Below are positions 26,473 to 35,236 of a stretch of 64,000 nucleotides of DNA, one piece after another. The notes under the pieces were generated by a model. It ran no database searches. It was not told the origin of the DNA and worked only from the letters and a program-made list of their open reading frames with translations. This DNA is from Asinibacterium sp. OR53. Its GTDB lineage: Bacteria > Bacteroidota > Bacteroidia > Chitinophagales > Chitinophagaceae. Each line of letters opens with the position of its first letter. Position 1 is the stretch's first letter. Position numbers and translations under genes: made by a program. The stretch spans positions 620,001 through 684,000 of the forward strand of contig NZ_KI911562.1 in NCBI RefSeq assembly GCF_000515315.1, in the 5' to 3' direction.

Positions 26473-27168
26473 ATGAAATACCGTCACCTTTTCTTCGACC
26501 TGGATCATACGCTGTGGGATTTTGAAACCAATGCTAAGGAAACACTGAAGGACCTGTATCAATCCAATGCCTTGCATGAAAGAGGCATCACGGATTTCGA
26601 TACGTTCTATGAACGCTATTCTTATCACAATGAGCGTTTGTGGGACAGGTACACCAAGGGATTCATCAAACAGGAAGAACTGCGGTGGAAAAGGGTATGG
26701 CTGGCCATGCTTGATTTTAAGATCGCCGATGAACTGCTTGCCCGCGCTTTATCGCAACAATTCCTGGAGCTATTGCCCAGCAAGACCAATCTCTTTCCTT
26801 ATACGGTTGAAATACTGGAATACCTGAAAGCGAAGCGCTATCACCTGCACCTGGTAACCAACGGCTTCGAGAAAGTACAGCACAGTAAGCTGAAACAATC
26901 CAGGCTCGATGGCTATTTTGAGGCGGTGATCACATCGGAAGGCAGTAACAGCCTCAAGCCCAACAAAGAAATTTTTGATTATGCATTGGAACAAACCGGT
27001 GCCAGTATAGAAGAAAGTATTATGATCGGTGACAACCTGGATGCGGATATCCAGGGAGGCATCAATGCCGGCTTGGATACCATTTTTGTGAATCATTTGA
27101 ATGTGGTGCCGCATGTAACGCCTACTTATACTGTTCATCACCTGAAAGAACTGGAGTCTATCTTATAA
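26473..27168 (+). CDS. YjjG-type HAD nucleotidase
   Basis: HAD-superfamily phosphatase of 231 residues, closest to the YjjG non-canonical pyrimidine nucleotidases that clear damaged or modified nucleotides. The catalytic motif I Asp pair is in FFDLDHTLWDF, motif II Ser/Thr in LVTNGF, the motif III Lys after SLKPNKEIF, and the motif IV acids in MIGDNLDADIQGG. The cap is the C1 helical type (about 20-100). A strong terminator begins at its stop codon. Confidence 0.88.
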   Translation: MKYRHLFFDLDHTLWDFETNAKETLKDLYQSNALHERGITDFDTFYERYSYHNERLWDRYTKGFIKQEELRWKRVWLAMLDFKIADELLARALSQQFLELLPSKTNLFPYTVEILEYLKAKRYHLHLVTNGFEKVQHSKLKQSRLDGYFEAVITSEGSNSLKPNKEIFDYALEQTGASIEESIMIGDNLDADIQGGINAGLDTIFVNHLNVVPHVTPTYTVHHLKELESIL

Positions 27169-27199
27169 CAAAGGCCCCCGCAATAGCGGGGGCCTTTGT
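27168..27199 (+). terminator. Strong intrinsic terminator after the yjjG-like gene
   Basis: A perfect 14-bp stem (ACAAAGGCCCCCGC at 27168-27181 with GCGGGGGCCTTTGT at 27186-27199) with a 4-base loop, followed by a T-run on the plus strand. The stem overlaps the last base of the stop codon. It may also serve the opposing gene at 27218. Confidence 0.93.
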
Positions 27200-27217
27200 T
27201 TTTTTAAATTCGTTGGC

Positions 27218-27421
27218 TTATGCTTTAGCCGGTGCTACCTTTACAGTTGTTTTTGCAGCTGCAGGCTTTACTTCTTTTGTCTCTTTTTTGTCTTTGCTAC
27301 AACAGTTGGATCCTTTTTTGCAGCAGGATTTACCGCATTTTTTACCGTCTTTGCTTTCTTGTGCAAAAGCAGTACCTGTTACCAGGAAAGCAGCTATAGC
27401 CAATACCCATAATTTTTTCAT
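27218..27421 (-). CDS. Exported Cys- and Lys-rich peptide
   Basis: A 67-residue precursor with a clear signal peptide (about 1-20, cleavage after AFA). The mature part of about 47 residues has five Cys in the cluster CGKSCCKKGSNCC, then a long Lys/Ala/Val-rich tail. No domain is recognised. The cysteine spacing suggests metal binding or a disulfide knot. It lies 157 bp past the end of a TonB receptor gene whose regulator is DtxR-like, on the same strand, which makes a metal-related role plausible but unproven. Confidence 0.7.
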   Translation of the reverse strand: MKKLWVLAIAAFLVTGTAFAQESKDGKKCGKSCCKKGSNCCSKDKKETKEVKPAAAKTTVKVAPAKA

Positions 27422-27577
27422 GACTCGAACGTTTTATTTAAGAATTCTGTTATCGAATATAGTGTTATTGTCTGTTCTTTCATTAAGTTAATCCGTTAAT
27501 TGTGACAGGCGGCATTGGATACGGGATTATATCATTGAATGATAATCATTTATAAGCCGCCGGTCTCGTCTTATCTA

Positions 27578-30031
27578 TCAGAAAGGCAGCACCAGTTTCA
27601 CACAAATATTCCGGCCCATATTATACATTCCGCTGTAACCGTTGGGTGACTGGTTGTAGTATTCAAAATATTTCAGTCTGCTAAGGTTCGATTGATATAC
27701 TTTATCCAGCAGATTCATTACCTGTATGTACAGTTGCATGGACCGGCTTTTATAGTACCTGATGTCTACGGTAAGGCCTATATGTAACAAAGCATAACCA
27801 GGCGTTGGTGTTTCTGTATGATTCAATCCGAGAAACCGGTTTTGTTTCGCAGCCCATTCAACTTCTACTTTAGGTGTAATGGATGTAACCCATTTTGATG
27901 CAGTTGTTATTTTCTGTGTGATGCTGCTCCATATTTTCAACGGCGGAATAAGCGGCAGGTAAGCTCCCTGTTCGCCTTTGCCTTCATAGATCTCGCTTTT
28001 GTTGAAGCCATAGACAACCGACAGATTGTTGTCGAAACTAAATCCTCTGAGTTTTACCGGGTGAAGGGAGAAACCTGCTTCCATTCCATACAACTGCGCA
28101 GCTGCTTGCTGGTATTGATATGTTTTATTGCCTTGTGCATCCGTGATCGGGTTTCCGTTATCATCTGCAAGCATCGTCAGGTAAATATAATGTTGGATAT
28201 GATTGTTAAAGAGACTCAGCTCTGCTGAAAAATTGCTGAACCTGGCGCTTGCGCCCAGGTCTGTTTCCAGTGAAAACTCGGGATCGAAATTCCGGTTACC
28301 AAGATAAATGATGTGCGCACCGGGATCCAGGCCGTTGGATGCCATTTCCGTAATATTAGGAGCCCTGTAACCTCTGCCGATATTGAATTTGAGCCCGATA
28401 TCCCTGGTAGCCTGAAAAGTAAATCCTACACTTGCTGATATTCCTTTGAACACTTTATCATAAGCCGGGAACTGTAAAACAGCATTGGCCGTATCCGGCA
28501 AAGCTACATGTTCATCGAAGCCCGTAACAGAATTATTCCTGACGAAAAAATCTTTCCATCGCACCCGTCTCATGTCGTACCGGGCTCCGCCACTCACACT
28601 CCATTTCCCGGATTTCCATTTTGCATACCAATAGGCACCTCCGTCATACAGCGCATAATTGGGGATGGGGAAATCTGTTGCATCGATACTTTTGTTCTGC
28701 TGCAGCATTCCATTAATGCCCACTGTAGTCTCCATATTGCCCAACCGGGGTGCATCATACCGCAAACCATAATTCAACGTATTCAACCGCACATGCATTC
28801 CCGCCTGGTTGGGCATGGTAGGGTGATTGTACTCACGCCTGATATTTTGTTGCAGTGAAAAAATAATATCTACATTGCTTTTACCCAACTGGTAAAAATG
28901 ATGGGTGTATATCCGGTAGTGATCGATGCGTTGATGGAGCGGCGAAAGCCGATACGTATTTAGTTCATTGCATGGTATCAGCGGCCTGCTCTTGATGTCA
29001 TCATTGTTTCCTTCCCGAACCTGTTTGGTAAATTGCCGTGTTAACGAATCGCGGCTTCCATCCGGGATGCCTTGCAGGTTGCTGTACAGGGTAAAATTAA
29101 AATGGGAATATCCTTTGTTGGTTTTAAAACCAGCCAGTGCCGACAGGTTCTTTTCGTCAAAATTGGTATTGTAAACCCTGTTGTCAATGGCATTGCGGTA
29201 ATTGTTGGCCATACGATAAGAGCTTCTTAACACAAATAAAAATTTTCGTCCACTGTATCCTATGCGCAGTCCATTCCCCACCAGGTTGTTGTTCGACTGG
29301 TATTCGCTTACTAATTTGCCATGCAGTTTTCCATCATCCATATCAGGAATATAGGGAAACAAACTGATCACACCCGCGAGGGCATCAGACCCGTACATCA
29401 GGCTGGCCGGCCCTTTGATTACTTCTGCCCTGTTGATATCGTAAGCATCCACTTCAATACCATGCTCATCTCCCCATTGCTGTCCCTCCTGGCGAACACC
29501 ATCGTAAAGCGTAAGTACCCTGTTATAACCCAATCCACGAATGGAAGGTTTAGAAACATTCGGGCCTGTTTTCACCGTATGCAATCCAGGTACATTCCTG
29601 GCCAGTAGATCCATCAGATCAGATGCCGCGGTACGTTCCATTGCACGGGAAGAAATACCCATAATAGCAACCGGGTTTTCCCGGGCCTGTGTTGCCCTGG
29701 AAACACCTGTAACCACTACATCATTGAGCAATACATCATTGGCAGTCAAAACAATCCACAAAGCCAGGCTGTTGTTGCTTTTTACCAGTACCTGTTGTTC
29801 TGCATCATCATAACCAAGGCATGAAACCCTCAGCTGGTAAGTACCTGCTGGTATGCGTGAGAGCATAAAAGAACCTAAACTATCTGACCATGCACCGAAG
29901 GCAGTTCCGGCAAGACTAATGCTCGCCCGCTCAACAGCTTTACCTCCCGAAAAAAGCTTGCCGGTGATCTCGCCTGTTTGCGCACTTGCAGTAAAAGCAA
30001 GCAATAGCAATATGGATAAAATGAACTTCAT
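27578..30031 (-). CDS. TonB-dependent outer-membrane receptor, probably metal/siderophore
   Basis: An 817-residue outer-membrane receptor. The order is signal peptide (1-17, cleavage after ASA), a carboxypeptidase-regulatory-like beta domain (about 20-105), the plug (about 115-235, with VSKPSIRGLGYNRVLTLYDGV in part), and the beta-barrel ending in a C-terminal Phe. It is not a SusC type: there is no SusD partner and the length is short. The divergent DtxR-type regulator and the DtxR/IdeR-like box between the genes suggest control by iron or manganese, so a metal chelate is the likely cargo. Confidence 0.87.
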   Translation of the reverse strand: MKFILSILLLLAFTASAQTGEITGKLFSGGKAVERASISLAGTAFGAWSDSLGSFMLSRIPAGTYQLRVSCLGYDDAEQQVLVKSNNSLALWIVLTANDVLLNDVVVTGVSRATQARENPVAIMGISSRAMERTAASDLMDLLARNVPGLHTVKTGPNVSKPSIRGLGYNRVLTLYDGVRQEGQQWGDEHGIEVDAYDINRAEVIKGPASLMYGSDALAGVISLFPYIPDMDDGKLHGKLVSEYQSNNNLVGNGLRIGYSGRKFLFVLRSSYRMANNYRNAIDNRVYNTNFDEKNLSALAGFKTNKGYSHFNFTLYSNLQGIPDGSRDSLTRQFTKQVREGNNDDIKSRPLIPCNELNTYRLSPLHQRIDHYRIYTHHFYQLGKSNVDIIFSLQQNIRREYNHPTMPNQAGMHVRLNTLNYGLRYDAPRLGNMETTVGINGMLQQNKSIDATDFPIPNYALYDGGAYWYAKWKSGKWSVSGGARYDMRRVRWKDFFVRNNSVTGFDEHVALPDTANAVLQFPAYDKVFKGISASVGFTFQATRDIGLKFNIGRGYRAPNITEMASNGLDPGAHIIYLGNRNFDPEFSLETDLGASARFSNFSAELSLFNNHIQHYIYLTMLADDNGNPITDAQGNKTYQYQQAAAQLYGMEAGFSLHPVKLRGFSFDNNLSVVYGFNKSEIYEGKGEQGAYLPLIPPLKIWSSITQKITTASKWVTSITPKVEVEWAAKQNRFLGLNHTETPTPGYALLHIGLTVDIRYYKSRSMQLYIQVMNLLDKVYQSNLSRLKYFEYYNQSPNGYSGMYNMGRNICVKLVLPF

Positions 30032-30062
30032 AGCCAGGTTAGTTGTTTTGTTGATAAAAATA

Positions 30063-30081
30063 TATAGTTAGACTAACCTAA
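30063..30081. promoter_or_regulatory. DtxR/IdeR-type metal box
   Basis: The 19-mer TATAGTTAGACTAACCTAA agrees at 15 of 19 positions with the classic DtxR/IdeR consensus TTAGGTTAGGCTAACCTAA (from memory). Its core GTTAG-A-CTAAC (30067-30077) is a perfect palindrome. A distal AGGTTAGT (30036-30043) is the reverse complement of ACTAACCT (30072-30079), giving a second half-site next to the receptor start codon. It lies between the TonB receptor and the DtxR-family regulator genes and is expected to repress one or both when metal is plentiful. Confidence 0.75.
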
Positions 30082-30106
30082 CAAAATGAATCTGGGAAAT
30101 CTTTTT

Positions 30107-30114
30107 TATCTTTA
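30107..30114 (+). promoter_or_regulatory. -7-like box TATCTTTA before the DtxR-type gene
   Basis: Matches TAnnTTTG except for the final base, four bases before the ATG at 30119. It would give a leaderless transcript and place the metal box upstream at roughly the -30 to -55 zone. Confidence 0.4.
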
Positions 30115-30118
30115 ATCC

Positions 30119-30775
30119 ATGCTATCGCATACTGAAGAGAATTATCTCAAAGCACTGTTCCACCTTACGTCGGAAATCACCGGTAAATCCGAGGCGGGAA
30201 CCAACGAGCTGGCAACTACACTGAATGTGAAACCTGCCACCGCCAACGATATGCTCAAAAAGCTGAAAGAGAAAAAACTCATCAGCTATGAGAAATACGG
30301 GAAGATTTCACTGACCGCTACCGGGAAAAAACAGGCTATACAGATCATACGCAAGCACCGGCTTTGGGAAACTTTCCTGTATGAAAAATTAGAATTCACC
30401 TGGGATGAAGTGCATGAAGTGGCCGAACAGTTAGAGCATATCCAATCATCCAAACTGATAGAAAAGCTGGAAAAATTCCTGAACTATCCCGAAGTCGACC
30501 CCCACGGCGACTCCATTCCGAATGCCAAAGGAGAAATGAAAACCAGGGCCCGGAAAACTTTAACGCAGGTTCCTGTTGGCAAAACCTGTAAGCTCGTCAC
30601 CGTAAAAGACGGCAGCGCTTCTTTTCTGCAATATGTAATGAAAGTAGGACTGGGTCTCAGCAGCAAAATAAAAGTGGTGAGCCGTCAGGATTTTGATGGA
30701 ACAATGGAAATAGAAGTAGATGGAAAAAAATCGAGTGTCAGCCAGAAATTCGCAGAGAACCTTTATGTTGTGTAA
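30119..30775 (+). CDS. DtxR/MntR-family metal-dependent regulator
   Basis: A 218-residue iron- or manganese-dependent repressor. The winged helix-turn-helix (about 1-70) reads TNELATTLNVKPATANDMLKKL. The dimer and metal-binding domain (about 71-140) carries the family segment HEVAEQLEHIQSSKLIEKLEKFL and NYPEVDPHGDSIP. A C-terminal FeoA/SH3-like domain (about 150-218) is present, as in IdeR and DtxR but absent from the shorter MntR proteins. Which metal it senses is not decided. It faces a TonB receptor across 87 bp containing a DtxR-type box. Confidence 0.9.
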   Translation: MLSHTEENYLKALFHLTSEITGKSEAGTNELATTLNVKPATANDMLKKLKEKKLISYEKYGKISLTATGKKQAIQIIRKHRLWETFLYEKLEFTWDEVHEVAEQLEHIQSSKLIEKLEKFLNYPEVDPHGDSIPNAKGEMKTRARKTLTQVPVGKTCKLVTVKDGSASFLQYVMKVGLGLSSKIKVVSRQDFDGTMEIEVDGKKSSVSQKFAENLYVV

Positions 30776-30799
30776 CAGAATTCTGCAACATTTTTTAAC

Positions 30800-30815
30800 T
30801 TGACATTCTTGTCAA
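30800..30815. promoter_or_regulatory. Operator-like palindrome TTGACA-N4-TGTCAA
   Basis: A perfect 6-bp inverted repeat with a 4-base spacer lies in the 57-bp gap between the regulator gene and the DUF5916 gene, 17 bases before the latter's start. It is too short for a terminator and has no T-run, so an operator is more likely. The binding protein is unknown. Confidence 0.35.
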
Positions 30816-30832
30816 CCCCCAAATAAATAATA

Positions 30833-33025
30833 TTGAAGTATTTTATTGTTCCCATTCTGCTGGTATTTATTGTATTGCCATCTGATGCGCAGAAAAAGAA
30901 TGCCTCTTACCGTTTAAATATCCGTGAAACAAATGCATCGATTAAGATCGATGGTGTGATGGATGAAGCCTGGTTGCAGGCAGAACCCGCAACACATTTT
31001 TTCATGGTATTACCTATGGATACCAGTTACGCGCGGGTAACTACGGAAGTCCGCATGACCTATGACAGCCGCAATTTGTACATTATAGCTATTTGCAATA
31101 AAGCATTGCCGGGCCCTAATATGGTAGAATCGCTACGGAGGGATTTTAGTTTTGTAAAGAATGACAACTTTATTTTTTTCATAGACCCTTTTGATGATCA
31201 AACCAACGGCTTCACTTTTGGCGCGAATGCTGCCGGGGCACAATGGGATGGTTCTATGTATGAAGGGGGAAAAGTAGACCTGAACTGGGATAACAAATGG
31301 GTATCCGCCGTAAAGGATTATGACGATAAATGGATCTTTGAAGCCGCCATCCCTTTTACTTCGATGCGGTATAAAAAAGGAATAACAGAATGGGGCATTA
31401 ATTTCAGCCGCAATGACCTGAAGACCACAGAAAAATCGAGCTGGACACCCATTCCCCGGCAATTCCCTACTGCTTCCTTAGCTTATACAGGTGTACTTGT
31501 ATGGGACAAACCGCCGCCCGCGCCGGGAATGAATGTATCTGTTATTCCTTATGTTTTAAGCAGCGCATCCAAAGATTATTCAGCACAAAGCAAGACGGGA
31601 TATAAACAGGAAGTGGGCGTGGATGCAAAAATTGGTGTTACGTCTTCTCTCAACCTCGATCTCACCATTCATCCCGATTTTTCGCAGGTGGAGGTAGACA
31701 AGCAGGTAACCAATCTTAGCCGCTTTGAATTATTCTTCCCGGAAAAAAGACAGTTTTTCCTGGAGAACAATGACCTGTTTGCCAATTTTGGCTATGCAAA
31801 CATCCGCCCTTTTTTCTCCCGGCGGATTGGCCTGGGTGTGCCCATCAATTTAGGTGCACGCCTGAGTGGTAAACTCAGTAAGGACTGGCGCCTTGGCCTG
31901 ATGGATGTTCAGACAGCAGCAGTGGAGGAAAAAGGGCTGCCGGCGCAGAACTTTGCAGTAGTGTCGCTGCAACGGAAAGTGTTTAAAAGATCCAATATCG
32001 GGTTGATCTATGTTGATAAGACATCTATGAACTATCATCCTGGTAATGATTCCGGCAAAACAATCTATTCACAATACAACCGGAATATTGGGCTGGAATA
32101 TAACCTGGCTTCATCCAGTAACCTGTGGACAGGCAAAGCCTTTGTTATGCGCTCATTCAGTCCCGGCGCACAGGGAAACAGTATGGCGCACGCAGCTAAC
32201 CTGTTATACAACAGCCGAAAATGGAACATACTCTGGCAACATGAATATGTAGGCAATGGCTTCAATGCAGAAGTGGGTTATGTACCGAGGACGGGATATA
32301 TTAAAGTCAGCCCCCAGGTAACCAGGTATTTCTTCCCGCGGAGTGGTCATATACTCAGTCATGGCCTGCAAGCCAATACTACCTATTATTTCAATGAACA
32401 GTTTCACCAGACAGACAATGAGAACATGCTGTCTTACCAGCTCACTTTCCGCAACCGTATTGTTTTAACAGGATCAGGTATACATGATTATGTTGAATTA
32501 TTAAGACCATTCGATCCAACCAATACAGGAAAAGATTCACTTGCCAAAGGCACAAAACATACGTGGAACACTGCGGGACTTGACCTGGTATCGCAGCCCC
32601 AGCAATTATTTACGTATTCGATATCTCTACGGTACGGTGGTTATTTTGCCGATGGCACACGGTTTACCATGAATACTGAAATAGGTTATCGCTTTCAGCC
32701 TTATATAAGTCTTGCGCTCAGCACCAGCTATGACGACCTTCATTTACCACATCCGTGGGGACATACCGCTTTTTTTCTTGCCGGACCAAAAGCGGATATT
32801 ACCATGACGAATAAATTATTTTTTACCACATATTTACAATACAACGAACAGCAAAAAAATATCAATTTTAACGCAAGGTTTCAATGGCGTTACCAACCTG
32901 CTTCGGATCTTTTTATTGTTTATACAGACAATTATTATCCGGCGCCTTTTTTTGTAAAGAACAGGGCGCTGGTATTGAAGCTGAATTATTGGTGGAACAT
33001 GGTCAGGACCAAGAAAAGCACTTAG
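30833..33025 (+). CDS. Exported DUF5916 protein with CBM9-like domain
   Basis: A 730-residue exported protein. After a signal peptide (1-19, cleavage before QKKN) comes a carbohydrate-binding family 9-like domain (about 25-215, with IDGVMDEAWLQAEPATHF). The DUF5916 region (about 230-730) is rich in amphipathic beta strands and probably forms an outer-membrane barrel. The function is unknown. The only usable start is TTG at 30833: an in-frame stop lies three codons upstream, and the signal peptide begins immediately. It follows the metal regulator gene by 57 bp and may or may not share its control. Confidence 0.85.
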   Translation: MKYFIVPILLVFIVLPSDAQKKNASYRLNIRETNASIKIDGVMDEAWLQAEPATHFFMVLPMDTSYARVTTEVRMTYDSRNLYIIAICNKALPGPNMVESLRRDFSFVKNDNFIFFIDPFDDQTNGFTFGANAAGAQWDGSMYEGGKVDLNWDNKWVSAVKDYDDKWIFEAAIPFTSMRYKKGITEWGINFSRNDLKTTEKSSWTPIPRQFPTASLAYTGVLVWDKPPPAPGMNVSVIPYVLSSASKDYSAQSKTGYKQEVGVDAKIGVTSSLNLDLTIHPDFSQVEVDKQVTNLSRFELFFPEKRQFFLENNDLFANFGYANIRPFFSRRIGLGVPINLGARLSGKLSKDWRLGLMDVQTAAVEEKGLPAQNFAVVSLQRKVFKRSNIGLIYVDKTSMNYHPGNDSGKTIYSQYNRNIGLEYNLASSSNLWTGKAFVMRSFSPGAQGNSMAHAANLLYNSRKWNILWQHEYVGNGFNAEVGYVPRTGYIKVSPQVTRYFFPRSGHILSHGLQANTTYYFNEQFHQTDNENMLSYQLTFRNRIVLTGSGIHDYVELLRPFDPTNTGKDSLAKGTKHTWNTAGLDLVSQPQQLFTYSISLRYGGYFADGTRFTMNTEIGYRFQPYISLALSTSYDDLHLPHPWGHTAFFLAGPKADITMTNKLFFTTYLQYNEQQKNINFNARFQWRYQPASDLFIVYTDNYYPAPFFVKNRALVLKLNYWWNMVRTKKST

Positions 33026-33049
33026 TAGTAAACAAACACCCTATGTTCA

Positions 33050-33805
33050 ATGATTAGTATATTTTCTTTTTATTCTTTTACCGAATGGTTCCTGATCTTT
33101 CTGGCTGCTTTTATCATAGGGCTCAGCAAAGCCGGCCTAAAGGGGGTGGATATGCTGAGCGTTACTTTAATGGCATTTGTTTTTGGAAGCAAATCATCTA
33201 CAGGAATTGTTCTACCGCTTCTTTGTTTGGCAGACATTGCGGCGGTAAGGTATTATAACCGCCACGCACAGTGGAAACACTTTTGGAAACTGGTTCCCTG
33301 GATGATCATCGGAATATTGATAGGTGTATACATAGGGAAGGAAATGAATGAAGTCCTTTTTCGCAAAATAATGGCAGCGATCATTTTGCTGACCATCGTG
33401 ATCGTTGTACTGATGGAATATCGTAAATCAACGCAGGTGCCGCAACATCCGATGTTTGCTGTAAGCACAGGCCTGGCTGCAGGATTAACTACGATGTTGG
33501 GAAACCTGGCTGGCACATTTGCCAATCTTTACTTCCTGGCCATGCGGATGCCCAAAAATGATTTTATTGGTACGGCAGCCTGGATCTTCCTGTTCATGAA
33601 TCTTTTCAAATTGCCATTCCAGGTCTTCTTCTGGCATAATATCAATATACATAGCTTACAAACAGACCTGGTGCTCATTCCGGCACTGGCTCTAGGCTTT
33701 TGGATGGGGTTACGTATTGTTGGCAGGATACGAGACGAGCAATACCGGAAACTGGTGATCCTTTTAACCCTGATTGGCTCTGCTTTAATGCTATTCAAAA
33801 GATAA
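33050..33805 (+). CDS. TauE/SafE-family sulfite/anion permease
   Basis: Inner-membrane protein of 251 residues with about eight hydrophobic segments in two similar halves, as in the TauE/SafE (DUF81) family. The N-terminal FIIGLSKAGLKGVDML and the second-half LAAGLTTMLGNLAGTFANLYFLAM (in part) are the paired conserved loops. The family exports sulfite, sulfoacetate or related anions; the substrate here is unknown. It begins 25 bp after the DUF5916 gene and may be co-transcribed. Confidence 0.87.
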   Translation: MISIFSFYSFTEWFLIFLAAFIIGLSKAGLKGVDMLSVTLMAFVFGSKSSTGIVLPLLCLADIAAVRYYNRHAQWKHFWKLVPWMIIGILIGVYIGKEMNEVLFRKIMAAIILLTIVIVVLMEYRKSTQVPQHPMFAVSTGLAAGLTTMLGNLAGTFANLYFLAMRMPKNDFIGTAAWIFLFMNLFKLPFQVFFWHNINIHSLQTDLVLIPALALGFWMGLRIVGRIRDEQYRKLVILLTLIGSALMLFKR

Positions 33806-33890
33806 TCCTGATCCTGCTTTATAATTTCGGTATCTGTTTTATACCAAATTTGTATCTTTCAATCTCAAGCGCTTAATCAACCACGGCCAT

Positions 33891-35222
33891 ATGAAAAAAG
33901 AAGGAAAAAATAATGTTTCCCGCCGGGCATTTGTGGGTAGCACTGCAAAAGCATTGGCAGGTTTTATGATCCTCCCACGATACGTATTGGGTGGAAAAAG
34001 TCAAACAGGACTGCTTTATACTGCCCCAAGCGATATGATCAACCTGGGGTTAATTGGAGGAGGTAAACAAGGCAAAATATTGTCTTCTTATTTTCTGAAA
34101 ACAGAACAGGTTCGTTTTGTAGCATTAAGTGAAGTGTACAAGGCCAAAGCCGATCTCACGCTTAAGCAAATAAAAGACACCTATGTTAAAATGCCTCAAC
34201 TGGGCAATTATGCTGATATAGCTGTGTACAATGATTTCAGGGAATTGCTGGTCCGTAAAGAGGTAGATGCAGTGGTGATTGCCGCACCCGATCACTGGCA
34301 TGCTGCTATGGCAGTGCGCGCAGCAGAAGCAGGGAAAGATATTTATTGCGAAAAACCTATGGCGCTTACCGTCAAAGAAGGAAGGGCCATGGTCAATGCC
34401 GCCCGTAAATACAACCGTGTGTTTCAAACAGGAAGCATGCAACGCTCCTGGCATGAATTCAGGCAAACGGCAGAGCTCGTTCGCAATGGATATATCGGGC
34501 AGATCAAATCGGTAAAAGTGAATGTGGGTCCTCCGCCAAAGCCCTACGATCTTCCTGCAGAACCGATACCGGATGGATTGGACTGGAGCAAATGGCTGGG
34601 ACCCAATGAAGTGCCTTCTGTTTTCAATGCGGAATTAGCGCCTCCTGTAACCAAAGACGTATATCCCAACTGGCGTAACTACCGCGAATTTGGTGGTGGT
34701 ATGGTAACCGATTGGGGCGCACACATGTTTGATATTGTACAATGGGCGCTGGACATGGATCAGAGCGGCCCGGTAGAAGTCATTGCACCCGATGGCGGTG
34801 AGCATCCATTCCTTACTTATAAGTATGCAGGTGGCATCACCATGACACATGAAAAATGGGAATGGAACAATGCCATTCATTTTATCGGTACCGAAGGAGA
34901 GATCAAAGTACAGCGTGGTAAGCTGGAAACAAATCCTGCTTCGCTGAAAGACCGGGTGATCGGTGATTCGGAGAAGCACGTGTACCATAGCACAGATCAT
35001 TACAAAGACTTCCTGGATGCCATGCGCAAAAGAACCAAACCCATCTGTGATGTGGAGATCGGACAACGCACTGCATCCGTATGTAATATCGGCAACATCG
35101 CCTATCGCCTCAACCGCAGGCTCATCTGGGATCCGGCGAAGGAACAATTCAGGAATGATGCCGAGGCCAATACATTACTGGGAAGGAAGATGAATAAAGA
35201 GTGGGGAATACATATTGCATAA
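33891..35222 (+). CDS. Tat-exported Gfo/Idh/MocA oxidoreductase
   Basis: A 443-residue NAD(P)-dependent oxidoreductase. The N-terminus carries a twin-arginine signal (N-V-S-R-R-A-F-V-G followed by a hydrophobic stretch to about residue 35). The Rossmann domain (about 45-180) contains the glycine loop LIGGGKQGKI and the family motif CEKPMALTVKEG, where the Lys is the expected catalytic residue. The C-terminal GFOR-like sheet (about 190-400) has GGGMVTDWGAHMFD. Exported members of this family in Bacteroidota often act on sugars. It probably depends on the Tat pathway, whose TatC is encoded at 6.9-7.7 kb. Confidence 0.88.
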   Translation: MKKEGKNNVSRRAFVGSTAKALAGFMILPRYVLGGKSQTGLLYTAPSDMINLGLIGGGKQGKILSSYFLKTEQVRFVALSEVYKAKADLTLKQIKDTYVKMPQLGNYADIAVYNDFRELLVRKEVDAVVIAAPDHWHAAMAVRAAEAGKDIYCEKPMALTVKEGRAMVNAARKYNRVFQTGSMQRSWHEFRQTAELVRNGYIGQIKSVKVNVGPPPKPYDLPAEPIPDGLDWSKWLGPNEVPSVFNAELAPPVTKDVYPNWRNYREFGGGMVTDWGAHMFDIVQWALDMDQSGPVEVIAPDGGEHPFLTYKYAGGITMTHEKWEWNNAIHFIGTEGEIKVQRGKLETNPASLKDRVIGDSEKHVYHSTDHYKDFLDAMRKRTKPICDVEIGQRTASVCNIGNIAYRLNRRLIWDPAKEQFRNDAEANTLLGRKMNKEWGIHIA

Positions 35223-35236
35223 ACGTCGATTGGCTA

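Noticed and set aside
26434..26628. N-terminal extension of the SDR gene
   Set aside because: The extra 65 codons run antisense to the start of the HAD phosphatase gene and precede the Rossmann motif without a family match.
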